The notes beneath the pieces are model-generated. The model did no database searches. It was not told where the DNA came from and saw only the letters and a list, made by a program, of their open reading frames with translations. Positions 1-6,876 of a stretch of DNA of 7,441 nt are shown in pieces (the stretch's first letter is position 1; every line of letters starts with the position of its first letter). The position numbers were made by a program, and so were the translations under genes. This DNA is from Chitinophagaceae bacterium (GTDB lineage Bacteria; Bacteroidota; Bacteroidia; Chitinophagales; Chitinophagaceae). The stretch is from the NCBI GenBank assembly GCA_947483345.1, contig CANKNL010000152.1:1-7441 (forward strand), written 5' to 3'.

Positions 1-1895
1 ATATAAGTTTGGGCTATTTCCATATTCACATCGGGTACCAGATTACTACCCGGATATTGTTTAAGCAAACTATTTAGAATACTGATCTTAAGATTAGAAT
101 TTTTAACCCCAGCTATCAATGCTTTTTGAAGCATGGCATAATCACTCTGTGGCATCGCATTATTGATCACCAGTTCATACATGTTATTGGCCTTTACAAA
201 ATCGGAGTTCATAAAATAACAATCGGCGCTGCGCACATAAGCATCCTGCTCCATGGCCGGCGATGTTACGGAAACAGACTTCGTGATCTGCTCAAAATAA
301 CCAAGCGCTTTAGTGTAATTTTCTTTTTGCAGCCAGCAATACCCGATATTGTAATTCGCCGTATTTTTATTAGCCTCTCCCTGTGCAGGTACATTGGTCA
401 GCAGGTACACACTTAAGTATTTTATAGCATTGTCATATTCATTATTGCGGTAAGCTATTTCTCCTTTCCAGAAATTGGCATATGCGGTTACTGCTGAATT
501 TGGTAAACTCAAAACCTTTGACAGTAACTCATCTGCCTTATGGATCTGCTGATCATTGATCAGTTCCACAGCACGGCCGTATAAAATACGTGGATACAGT
601 TTTTGCATGGCTGCCGTTGGCTTTTCAAATGTTTCATATAATTGCAAGGCATCGGCAAAATTATTGGTATTGGCCATCAGGCTTACCAGGATTTCCCTTG
701 CCTCTGCATCATCATCACTGTTCGGGTAATCATGCAGGTACTTTTTCATTTCATCCAGTGCCATATCCTGGTATCCCAACTCATACGATAACTTGGCATA
801 ATTAAAACGGGATATCTGCTGTTGAAGCTGATTTGAGTTATTAAATGCACTGTACTGAAATGCAGTACGGGCATTTGTTTTCTGGTTAGTACGCAGGTAA
901 CAGTCGCCCAACAGATACATACTATTTTGCCCCATCGAATCCTTTTCGTTACTCAGTTGTTTAAACCCTTCAATGGCCTTTTCTAATTTGCCCGCATCAT
1001 AATAACAGTAACTCAACTCATACATGATTTCCTTACTGACCTTGTCACTTTCCGATACAAATGATTGCAGGAGGGGTAAAGCCTTCTGATAATTTTTCTT
1101 TTCAAAATATAACTGGCCGATCAGCAGATTCATTTCTTTTTGATAATACAATTGCCCTGCCCTGCCCAACACACTTTCGCCATAACGCAGAGCTTCATCT
1201 TTTTTACCCTGGAAATAATATATCTCGGCCATATAATAAGGCACAACACCTTTGTAAGCTTCCTGTGACTCTACCAGCTTAAAAGCCATCAAGGCCGCAT
1301 TAAAATCACGGTTGTAATAACTGATAAATCCAAAATAATAATTTGCCGGAATAAAATATTTATTATCCGGCATCTGGTGTATTTCGTCAAACAAAGGTTT
1401 GGCTTCGGCAAATTGTTTAAGATTAAAATAACAGTATGCCCTTTCAAACTTCGCCTCTGCAATGTCGTCATTACCTAAATTATAGAGTCCCGCCCGCTCA
1501 TAATAGTTGATGGCATTGGTAAAATCTTCTTTTATAAAATAATATTTTGCCAGATGGTAACTCAGTAATTGGCGGCGTGGTTCATTACTGATCACATTAA
1601 TATAATGACGGGCTTCATCTTCTGCAATGGGTTGCTGCAGTTTTAATTTGCAAACGATGTAATAATAATTCACATCATCGGCAAGGTATGTTTGATCACT
1701 GGTTGACTGATCAGTATTCTCTACCTTTAATTCGGCAAATAACGGATAGGCCAGCGCATACTGCTCTTGTACAAAAAATTCCTTTGCCTCTTTAAATTTT
1801 TTTTCGGGATCAAGGAAAGACTGGGTTAGTTGTGCAAAAGACGAGAAGGAAATAGACGCCGCAAACAGCAGCAGGGCCATTTTTTGTTTTATCAT
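1..1895 (-). CDS. Exported TPR-repeat protein, C-terminus cut by window edge
   Basis: The reverse strand is open without a stop from 1913 to the left edge. I prefer the start at 1895 (MIKQKMALLLFAAS..., at least 631 codons) over the in-frame ATG at 1913, because the promoter -7 box at 1927-1934 would leave almost no leader for the latter; neither has a Shine-Dalgarno. Residues 1-22 are a signal peptide (two Lys, hydrophobic core, probable cleavage at SSFA|Q), so the mature protein is periplasmic or attached to the outer membrane. The rest is helical and built from at least a dozen tetratricopeptide-like units with aromatic/Ala spacing, for example YFIKEDFTNAINYYERA, YFEKKNYQKALPLLQSF and GEIAYRNNEYDNAIKYL. 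TPR arrays are protein-binding scaffolds; long secreted ones of this sort are common in Bacteroidota and often annotated YbgF/CpoB-like from TPR similarity alone. No enzymatic motif is visible, and the binding partner cannot be inferred. Confidence is high for the gene and fold, low for a role. Confidence 0.93.
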   Translation of the reverse strand, partial: MIKQKMALLLFAASISFSSFAQLTQSFLDPEKKFKEAKEFFVQEQYALAYPLFAELKVENTDQSTSDQTYLADDVNYYYIVCKLKLQQPIAEDEARHYINVISNEPRRQLLSYHLAKYYFIKEDFTNAINYYERAGLYNLGNDDIAEAKFERAYCYFNLKQFAEAKPLFDEIHQMPDNKYFIPANYYFGFISYYNRDFNAALMAFKLVESQEAYKGVVPYYMAEIYYFQGKKDEALRYGESVLGRAGQLYYQKEMNLLIGQLYFEKKNYQKALPLLQSFVSESDKVSKEIMYELSYCYYDAGKLEKAIEGFKQLSNEKDSMGQNSMYLLGDCYLRTNQKTNARTAFQYSAFNNSNQLQQQISRFNYAKLSYELGYQDMALDEMKKYLHDYPNSDDDAEAREILVSLMANTNNFADALQLYETFEKPTAAMQKLYPRILYGRAVELINDQQIHKADELLSKVLSLPNSAVTAYANFWKGEIAYRNNEYDNAIKYLSVYLLTNVPAQGEANKNTANYNIGYCWLQKENYTKALGYFEQITKSVSVTSPAMEQDAYVRSADCYFMNSDFVKANNMYELVINNAMPQSDYAMLQKALIAGVKNSNLKISILNSLLKQYPGSNLVPDVNMEIAQTY

Positions 1896-1926
1896 AGTAG
1901 TTGATTCGTTCATTGTGTATAGTTTG

Positions 1927-1957
1927 CAAAATTACTTGATCTTTACTTTGTTACAAA
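1927..1957 (-). promoter_or_regulatory. Bacteroidota-type promoter of the TPR gene
   Basis: Read on the minus strand, TTTG (complement of 1954-1957) is followed by a 19-nt spacer and TAATTTTG (complement of 1927-1934). This matches the Bacteroidota housekeeping consensus TTTG-N19-TAnnTTTG exactly. Transcription would begin near 1920, giving a leader of about 25 nt to the ATG at 1895. The transcription start is inferred. Confidence 0.7.
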
Positions 1958-1958
1958 C

Positions 1959-1973
1959 ATCATTCCAAATGAT
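1959..1973. repeat. Short inverted repeat next to the -33 box
   Basis: ATCATT-CCA-AATGAT is a perfect 6-bp inverted repeat with a 3-nt centre, starting one base beyond the -33 box of the TPR promoter. The position would suit an operator, but the DNA is AT-rich and a chance palindrome is quite possible. No regulator gene lies in the window. Confidence 0.3.
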
Positions 1974-1990
1974 TGTTAATAAGTGGATAA

Positions 1991-2019
1991 TTGTTGTAAA
2001 CAAAACGATTGTAATTTTA
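1991..2019 (+). promoter_or_regulatory. Weak candidate promoter for the DoxX operon
   Basis: TTG at 1991-1993, an 18-nt spacer and TAATTTTA at 2012-2019 give a near match to TTTG-N19-TAnnTTTG (last base A instead of G). The leader to the ATG at 2110 would be about 85 nt. A competing -7 candidate is AACTTTTG at 2045-2052, which has one mismatch but no -33 box. I cannot choose firmly between them. Confidence 0.25.
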
Positions 2020-2109
2020 CCATGCTGTTAATAAAATGATAAATAACTTTTGATACCCGATTTTATAACAAGGTTTTAGAAATTAACAACCCCTTTTAAA
2101 AAACAAAAC

Positions 2110-2517
2110 ATGAGAAAATTATTATCTACTAAATATTCTGCCGGCGCATTTAATGCGGCCATGCTTTTATTACGCCTTACTGTTGGCGTTTTGATGATGG
2201 CACATGGGTACGACAAGCTTTTACACTTCAGTAAATACCAACATGATTTTATGAATTTTTTAGGTATGGGTAGCACCATGTCACTGGCATTGGTTGTATT
2301 TGCCGAATTCTTTTGCTCTTTGTTTTTAATATTGGGATTATTTACAAGATTATCAGCCATACCATTGATTATTGTAACCTGTGTGATTGTTTTTAAAGTA
2401 AATAACAGCCATGTTTTTGGCGATGGTGAATTAGCCACGGTATATCTGGCTTCCTACCTGGTCTTATTTTTTGTGGGCCCCGGAAGGGTTAGTGTGGATA
2501 GTTTGATAGGGAAATAA
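2110..2517 (+). CDS. DoxX family membrane protein
   Basis: A 135-residue, four-helix integral inner-membrane protein. DoxX-family hallmarks visible are LRLTVGVLMMAHGYDKL (about 21-37, the R...G.....HG..KL signature at the end of helix 1), AEFFCSLFLILGLFTRLSA (helix 2, with the conserved Glu-Phe-Phe and the Thr-Arg at the helix end), a third helix around LIIVTCVIVF, a short loop (NNSHVFGDGE), a fourth helix, and the C-terminal GPGRVSVD motif. Length is typical for the family. Members are linked loosely to quinone or thiol redox chemistry and catechol or thiosulfate metabolism; the exact activity here is unknown. The start is preceded by an A-rich stretch with no Shine-Dalgarno, usual for the phylum. 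It is the first gene of an apparent three-gene operon, with 15 bp to the next gene. High confidence in family, low in function. Confidence 0.92.
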   Translation: MRKLLSTKYSAGAFNAAMLLLRLTVGVLMMAHGYDKLLHFSKYQHDFMNFLGMGSTMSLALVVFAEFFCSLFLILGLFTRLSAIPLIIVTCVIVFKVNNSHVFGDGELATVYLASYLVLFFVGPGRVSVDSLIGK

Positions 2518-2532
2518 TTAATTTAAAACCGC

Positions 2533-3126
2533 ATGATGAAAAAAGCAGATGTACTTCAATTAACAATCGTGTTAATGGGCATTATTTTTGGTTTTGTAGC
2601 CGTTCAATATTTAATATCATCGCTATTTGAAATTTTTGCATGGATTTTTTCGGGTGGTTATGATAGTGCTAATTATTTAACCCCAGGCCTCAGTATTTTT
2701 GCTGTAGTAGCCTTACAGGCCATTTGCTGCTGGTTGCTGATAACAAAGTCCGGCAAATTAGCTGCCTATTTTTATCAAAAATCGGCATTAGGCAATGGCT
2801 TTAAAATTGTGACTAAACCAAATGATCTGCTACACGTGCTGCTGATTGTGATAGGCATTTATCTGTTGCTTTCTCATATCACGCCATTATTAACAAGTAT
2901 TTTTGAAAGCTTTATAAAACGGATACCCCGGGGCGTACTTGGTGCCTTTGAAGATGAACGGCCGGTGCCATGGGCAAGACTTTTGTTAGACATTATACTG
3001 CCCCTCATTTTATTAATGTTTGCCAGATCAATAGCTGATTATTTTGCAAAAAATATGGGTACGGAACACAGCCATATTGAAGAGTCATTTGATGGAACTG
3101 ATATGTTAGAAAATAACGACGCCTGA
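2533..3126 (+). CDS. Unrecognised four-helix membrane protein
   Basis: A 197-residue protein that I do not recognise. Four hydrophobic segments can be read at about 8-38, 51-71, 98-123 and 149-167, so it should be an inner-membrane protein with both ends on the same side. Between helices 3 and 4 is a charged loop (FIKRIPRGVLGAFEDERPVP, 127-146). The C-terminal tail from about 171 is hydrophilic and acidic and contains HSHIEE. No catalytic or metal-binding signature stands out. Two adjacent ATGs (2533 and 2536) could start it; the first is used here. It follows the DoxX gene by 15 bp, and its TGA shares one base with the ATG of the thioesterase gene (TGATG), so it is almost surely cotranscribed and translationally coupled. 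Codon use resembles its neighbours. A real gene with unknown function. Confidence 0.88.
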   Translation: MMKKADVLQLTIVLMGIIFGFVAVQYLISSLFEIFAWIFSGGYDSANYLTPGLSIFAVVALQAICCWLLITKSGKLAAYFYQKSALGNGFKIVTKPNDLLHVLLIVIGIYLLLSHITPLLTSIFESFIKRIPRGVLGAFEDERPVPWARLLLDIILPLILLMFARSIADYFAKNMGTEHSHIEESFDGTDMLENNDA

Positions 3127-3536
3127 TGTTTATTACCGAAACACAAATACGCATTCATTATGCACTTACCGATCAGATGGGTTGGGTGTATTATGGCCAC
3201 TATGCACAGTTTTATGAAATTGGCCGTACAGAAGCCATTCGGCAGATCGGCTTTACCTATAAAGAAATTGAAGCGCTGGGTATTATTATGCCGGTAGTTG
3301 ACATACACAGCCGGTTTTTGCGCCCTGCAAAATATGATGATTTGATTACGGTAAAAACAACTTTACAGGAAATGCCAACCCATTTCAAGATTGTTTTTCA
3401 TTCAAAAATTTATAACCAGCATGATGAGTTATTGAATACCGGTGTGGTTAGTTTATTTTTTGTAGATGCAAAAACGATGAAGCGCTGTGATATGCCTGAG
3501 GAATTAAAGCATAAATTAATGGGCTATTTCTCCTGA
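3126..3536 (+). CDS. Acyl-CoA thioesterase, YbgC/FadM-like hotdog fold
   Basis: A 136-residue single-domain hotdog protein of the 4-hydroxybenzoyl-CoA thioesterase/YbgC group, predicted to hydrolyse acyl-CoA thioesters in the cytoplasm. The active-site region is clear: TDQMGWVYYGHYAQFYEIGR at 15-34 matches the family pattern (Y..TD..G.VY...Y...FE..R), with Asp16 as the likely catalytic carboxylate, Gly19, Tyr22, Tyr26, Glu31 and Arg34. The second part has the expected beta strands (VDIHSRFLRPAKYDDLITV, then FKIVFHSKIYN and VVSLFFVDA). Length is standard. The start codon overlaps the stop of the upstream membrane-protein gene, suggesting translational coupling and a linked role. Chain length and substrate (fatty acyl, aromatic or phenylacetyl type) cannot be told from sequence. 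In proteobacteria YbgC lies with tol-pal genes, which are absent here. Confidence 0.9.
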   Translation: MFITETQIRIHYALTDQMGWVYYGHYAQFYEIGRTEAIRQIGFTYKEIEALGIIMPVVDIHSRFLRPAKYDDLITVKTTLQEMPTHFKIVFHSKIYNQHDELLNTGVVSLFFVDAKTMKRCDMPEELKHKLMGYFS

Positions 3537-3551
3537 TTTAAACTGGTAAAT

Positions 3552-3606
3552 GGTATTGGCAATACACAATACAAAACCGCATACTGTATTACTTATTGCC
3601 AATACC
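3552..3606. terminator. Long hairpin between convergent genes, probable two-way terminator
   Basis: GGTATTGGCAATA at 3552-3564 is perfectly complementary to TATTGCCAATACC at 3594-3606 (13 bp). Inside, AATACA (3568-3573) pairs with TGTATT (3585-3590) after a 3-nt/3-nt internal loop, leaving an 11-nt apical loop. It lies 15 bp after the thioesterase stop and 8 bp beyond the stop of the facing DUF6526-like gene, the right place for a bidirectional terminator. Neither side has a good run of T, so it is not a textbook intrinsic terminator. It could instead stabilise the 3' ends of both mRNAs or be a dispersed repeat. Confidence 0.55.
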
Positions 3607-3614
3607 CTATTCAT

Positions 3615-4064
3615 TTATACCCTGTTAAAATCGGCCTTCCAGTTCTTAACAGCCATTTTTATCTGTTTGGCACTCAGGTTTTCATCAACAGCCTGTTTTG
3701 CAAGCGCCACAAACTCGTCATCACCTGCAAAACGCAGTGCAATGATTTGTCCCATGCGCAAACGGCTGTCCAATGTTTTTCCGGTTGCAATAAAATATCT
3801 GAAATTTTCTTCGGCACGAATGGCTCTATCCTGTGCTTTTAATGCAAAAGCCCGTGCAAAGAACCAAACGATCGCTAACACAAAGCTCATCAAGCAGATC
3901 AATGATGCACTGTAAAGACCAGCCTCTGATCCTTTTTCGCACATCGAACAGGTTTCAAATAAATTAATACAACTGCCAACAATTAAAGCCAGCACTGCAG
4001 TTGATGCCACATAATGATAAAGTGGAACAAACTTGGGATGATTTTTGAAATTCTGGTCACTCAT
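3615..4064 (-). CDS. DUF6526-like two-helix membrane protein
   Basis: A 149-residue protein resembling the DUF6526 family of Bacteroidota and Firmicutes by memory of its pattern: a short N-terminus with NHPKFVPLYHY (8-18), helix 1 at about 16-36, a loop, helix 2 at about 50-70, then the conserved basic/acidic helix ALKAQDRAIRAEENFRYF (74-91), LDSRLRMGQIIALRFAGDDEF (98-118) and a C-terminal helix ending in IKMAVKNWKADFNRV. The positive charges after helix 2 put both ends in the cytoplasm and the loop outside. That loop contains CSMC (Cys39, Cys42), plus Cys32 at the end of helix 1, which I do not recall as a family feature. Function is unknown. It lies 28 bp downstream of dacB on the same strand, so the two are probably cotranscribed. 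Confidence 0.87.
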   Translation of the reverse strand: MSDQNFKNHPKFVPLYHYVASTAVLALIVGSCINLFETCSMCEKGSEAGLYSASLICLMSFVLAIVWFFARAFALKAQDRAIRAEENFRYFIATGKTLDSRLRMGQIIALRFAGDDEFVALAKQAVDENLSAKQIKMAVKNWKADFNRV

Positions 4065-4092
4065 GATTTTAAGTTTTGGATGAAATTTGAAG

Positions 4093-5502
4093 TTACTTTA
4101 AAAAATCGAGCAGTTTCCACATTTTTTCACGAACAGCACCGGGGTTTCCATCATAATTGTTGATGATGAAGGAGAACGTATACTCAGTTCCCGATTTACC
4201 GGTCACATAACCGGTATAGCTTCTTACACCACCAATGGATCCTGATTTCATTTTAATGCCATTTTGCTCTGGCAGTGCATTGTAAAAAGACGAATACCAG
4301 TTTTGCTGTTTAGCATATTGCATAACGGTTACCAGCGCATGGGTAGTTACCCGGTTTGCAGGAGATAATCCGCTGCCGTCAATGATATGCAATGCCGATT
4401 TTTCAATCCCCTTTTTGCTCCAGAAATTTTTTATGATGTGTATACCGGAATCTGTAGAACCAAAACCTGTTTTTTCGTACGCGATGGTTTTTATAATGGC
4501 TTCGCCATACAGGTTTATACTTTTTTGAAGAAACCAGTAATTAATGCTGTCGAGTGGCGGAGAAAAATGTGTCATCAATGTTTTAGCGGCTACAGGTAAT
4601 TTTTCTTTGTTTAAAAAATACAATACACTTGTTTTTGATTTGCCTGTTAATATGATATCATTATTTCGAAAATATTTTTCAATTTCAGCGGCCAGAGAAA
4701 TTGATGCATTAGGCATTGATCCCGAAACGATAAATGTTTTATTACCTGCCGGTACTGTACCTCTTACATAACCAATCAGGCCATCTTCCGGCAAATAAAT
4801 AATTGAATTGTCTCCGCTTCCGGCTTTACCAGTTTTTAATTCATTGACCATTACGGAAACCTGTAACTCAGGATCAGTCGCTATTATATCCACTGAATCT
4901 CCAGCATTTTTTCCGGGTTTTAAAATCAGGTCGTATTGATTTTCATGCCAGTTTAACCCCCTGGCACCTGCACCATAATAATTACCAATATCTTCCCAAG
5001 TCCAGCCACCCGGTGTAGCCCCGGTTTCCCATTTACTTTCGTCCATGATCAAATCACCAGTAATCGTTTTTACATTTTTCTGTTTAAGTGCCGCTAATAG
5101 TTTTTGCTGAACAGTATCCATTTTAGTAGCCTCCCATCTCCAACTACCCAAAGTAGGATCCCCTGAAGCGATTACAAAAAAATGGCCATTCAATGTATTG
5201 CTTTCTAAGGCTCCGCTATAACCAAATTCAGTTTTATAACGGTAATCTTTCCCCAACATTTCAAATGCACTTACACTTGTAACCACTTTCAAACAACTGG
5301 CAGGCGCCAATCCAACCTGTGCGTTTTTATCAAATACAACATTACCTGTTTTACTGTCAACCACATACAGGCTTATTGTTGCATGTTTGAATTGCGAATC
5401 GGATTCAAAAGCTTTGAATGCATTGTCCAAAACACTTTCCATTTGTTGGCCAAAAGAAATAGTACTTACCAATAAACTGATAAACAAATAAACTGTTTTC
5501 AT
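4093..5502 (-). CDS. dacB: D-alanyl-D-alanine carboxypeptidase/endopeptidase (PBP4, peptidase family S13)
   Basis: A 469-residue exported penicillin-binding protein that trims pentapeptide stems and/or cuts D-Ala-mDAP cross-links in peptidoglycan in the periplasm. A signal peptide (MKTVYLFISLLVSTISFGQQ) fixes the start at 5502. The S13 motifs appear in order: SxxK as S69-C-L-K72 in LAPASCLKVVTS, with Ser69 the acyl-enzyme nucleophile; SxN as S328-I-N330; the family signature IDGSGLSPANRVT (374-386); and the third box as K419-S-G421 in MKSGSIGGVRSYTGYV, a conservative Ser for the usual Thr of KTG. The long insert between boxes 1 and 2, including SGDPTLGS (113-120) and NWHENQYDL, is typical of PBP4. 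Length fits the family. It is the first gene of a pair with the DUF6526-like gene and is divergent from cinA across 45 bp. High confidence. Confidence 0.95.
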   Translation of the reverse strand: MKTVYLFISLLVSTISFGQQMESVLDNAFKAFESDSQFKHATISLYVVDSKTGNVVFDKNAQVGLAPASCLKVVTSVSAFEMLGKDYRYKTEFGYSGALESNTLNGHFFVIASGDPTLGSWRWEATKMDTVQQKLLAALKQKNVKTITGDLIMDESKWETGATPGGWTWEDIGNYYGAGARGLNWHENQYDLILKPGKNAGDSVDIIATDPELQVSVMVNELKTGKAGSGDNSIIYLPEDGLIGYVRGTVPAGNKTFIVSGSMPNASISLAAEIEKYFRNNDIILTGKSKTSVLYFLNKEKLPVAAKTLMTHFSPPLDSINYWFLQKSINLYGEAIIKTIAYEKTGFGSTDSGIHIIKNFWSKKGIEKSALHIIDGSGLSPANRVTTHALVTVMQYAKQQNWYSSFYNALPEQNGIKMKSGSIGGVRSYTGYVTGKSGTEYTFSFIINNYDGNPGAVREKMWKLLDFLK

Positions 5503-5521
5503 ACCTTAACTTATCTTGCAC

Positions 5522-5529
5522 TAAAATTA
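5522..5529 (-). promoter_or_regulatory. Candidate -7 box for dacB in the dacB-cinA gap
   Basis: On the minus strand the 45-bp gap contains TAATTTTA, one base off TAnnTTTG, which would start transcription about a dozen bases before the dacB ATG at 5502. No -33 TTTG is visible at the right spacing. On the plus strand TATCTTG (5512-5518) is a shortened -7-like sequence that might serve cinA. The gap must hold both promoters unless they lie inside the facing genes. Confidence 0.28.
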
Positions 5530-5547
5530 ATCTTTTTAAACTGATAC

Positions 5548-6795
5548 ATGACACAGGCTTCCATTATTACCATTGGCGACGAACTTTTGATAGGACAGGT
5601 TATTGATACCAACAGTGCCTGGATGGCGCAGCAACTGAACAAAGCAGGCATAAGGGTTGTACGCCGTGTGGCCGTAGCTGATGTATGGGATGAAATATGG
5701 AGCGCACTGGATGAAGAACAGAAACAGGCTGATATTATTTTAATAACCGGTGGCCTGGGCCCAACTGCCGACGATATTACCAAACCTTTATTGTGCCGTT
5801 ATTTTGGCGGTCATATGGTTATACATGAAGAGGCCAAACAAAATGTACTTAATATTTTTAACCGATTAAAACGCCCCATGATTGAGCGTAATTTAAAACA
5901 GGCCGAAGTACCCGATAACTGCACGGTTCTCTTAAATAAAAGAGGCACAGCACCGGGCATGTTATTTAATAAAGACGGAAAAGTATTTGTAAGCTTACCA
6001 GGTGTACCCCATGAAATGATGGGGTTGATGGAAGACGATGTGATCCCTGCATTGCTGATACAATTTCAATTTCCAAGCATTATTCATAAAACATTATTAA
6101 CTGCCGGCGTAGGTGAAAGTTTTTTAGCCGAACTCATCATCGATTTTGAAACCGCCTTACCGGCACATATCAAATTGGCCTATCTCCCCAATTATGGTAT
6201 GGTACGCCTGCGTTTGTCAGCTACCGGATTTAATAAACCCGCTGTTGAAAATGAGATCGAACAACTTTTTGAAGACTTACAATTACTGGTAAAAGATTAC
6301 CTGGTAACCAATACAGATGAGCCCATGCAAAATGTGGTTGGTAAATTATTATCGGCCAAAGAAAAAACCATGTGTACAGCTGAAAGTTGTACCGGTGGTT
6401 ATATTGCTCACCTGCTTACAAGTATACCGGGAGCTTCAAAATTTTATGATGGCAGCATTGTGAGTTATTCATACCAGGCCAAAGAAGATCTTTTACAGGT
6501 TGATAAAACCTTACTGGAATTGAAAGGTGCTGTGAGTGAAGAGATTGTTATACAAATGGCAAAAGGTGCTTTGCAAAATATAAAATCTGATTTTGTTATT
6601 GCCGTTTCAGGTATCATGGGCCCCGATGGAGGCTTGCCTGATAAACCTGTTGGTACAGTTTGGATTGCAGTTGGCAATAAAGAAGATATACTGACTCAAA
6701 AATTATCCTTCAGATTCAACAGGCAACGGAATATTGAGTTAACCGCTACCAATGCACTGAATTTACTGCGTAAATTCATACTCACCGGCGCTTAG
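5548..6795 (+). CDS. cinA: CinA, two-domain competence/damage-inducible protein with nicotinamide-nucleotide amidase
   Basis: A full-length 415-residue CinA. The N-terminal half (about 4-170) is the molybdopterin-binding-like (MoaB/MogA-fold) COG1058 domain, with IGDELLIGQVIDTNS (9-23), TGGLGPTADD (67-76), RGTAPGM (132-138) and LPGVPHEM (150-157); this domain has been linked to ADP-ribose/nucleotide pyrophosphatase activity in some members. A linker domain follows. The C-terminal domain (about 258-412) is the PncC amidase, which converts NMN to NaMN plus ammonia in pyridine nucleotide salvage. The catalytic motif TAESCTGG (277-284) supplies Ser280, and Tyr307 and Lys312 sit at the spacing of the PncC Ser-Lys dyad and its Tyr. 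The GPDGG...PVGTVWIA block (358-374) is intact, with Met in SGIMGPDGG where Ala is more usual. The protein is cytoplasmic. The name comes from competence regulation in streptococci; that role is not implied here. The start at 5548 puts the GDELL motif at the usual distance from the N-terminus. Confidence 0.96.
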   Translation: MTQASIITIGDELLIGQVIDTNSAWMAQQLNKAGIRVVRRVAVADVWDEIWSALDEEQKQADIILITGGLGPTADDITKPLLCRYFGGHMVIHEEAKQNVLNIFNRLKRPMIERNLKQAEVPDNCTVLLNKRGTAPGMLFNKDGKVFVSLPGVPHEMMGLMEDDVIPALLIQFQFPSIIHKTLLTAGVGESFLAELIIDFETALPAHIKLAYLPNYGMVRLRLSATGFNKPAVENEIEQLFEDLQLLVKDYLVTNTDEPMQNVVGKLLSAKEKTMCTAESCTGGYIAHLLTSIPGASKFYDGSIVSYSYQAKEDLLQVDKTLLELKGAVSEEIVIQMAKGALQNIKSDFVIAVSGIMGPDGGLPDKPVGTVWIAVGNKEDILTQKLSFRFNRQRNIELTATNALNLLRKFILTGA

Positions 6796-6876
6796 TGATA
6801 TGGCCATTAAAAAAGCCCTGTTATTAACTGTAAAAGCATTATTTGTAGCCTTACGACTATTTAAAACGGAAATAAT

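Noticed and set aside
126..1282. Plus-strand open frames of 71-96 codons at 126-416, 590-805 and 1061-1282
   Set aside because: They lie antisense inside the TPR gene, are rich in His, Cys and Arg unlike real proteins here, and resemble no family.
1983..1990. A DnaA-box-like sequence (complement TTATCCAC)
   Set aside because: It is a single imperfect copy without further boxes, dnaA or other origin genes, so it does not support a replication origin.
2076..2438. Minus-strand open frame of 120 codons opposite the DoxX gene
   Set aside because: The DoxX frame on the other strand carries clear family motifs; this one is low-complexity antisense sequence.
3550..3915. Plus-strand open frame of 121 codons overlapping the convergent hairpin and the DUF6526-like gene
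   Set aside because: It is antisense to a recognisable protein, Ala/Ser-rich in a way typical of shadow frames, and starts inside the hairpin.
5511..5783. Minus-strand open frame of 90 codons opposite the start of cinA
   Set aside because: It covers the highly conserved CinA N-terminus antisense, and its Ser/Cys-rich composition is an artefact.
5548..6795. CinA as evidence of a natural competence locus
   Set aside because: CinA is widespread as a nicotinamide-nucleotide amidase, and no recA, com or dpr genes are in the window.
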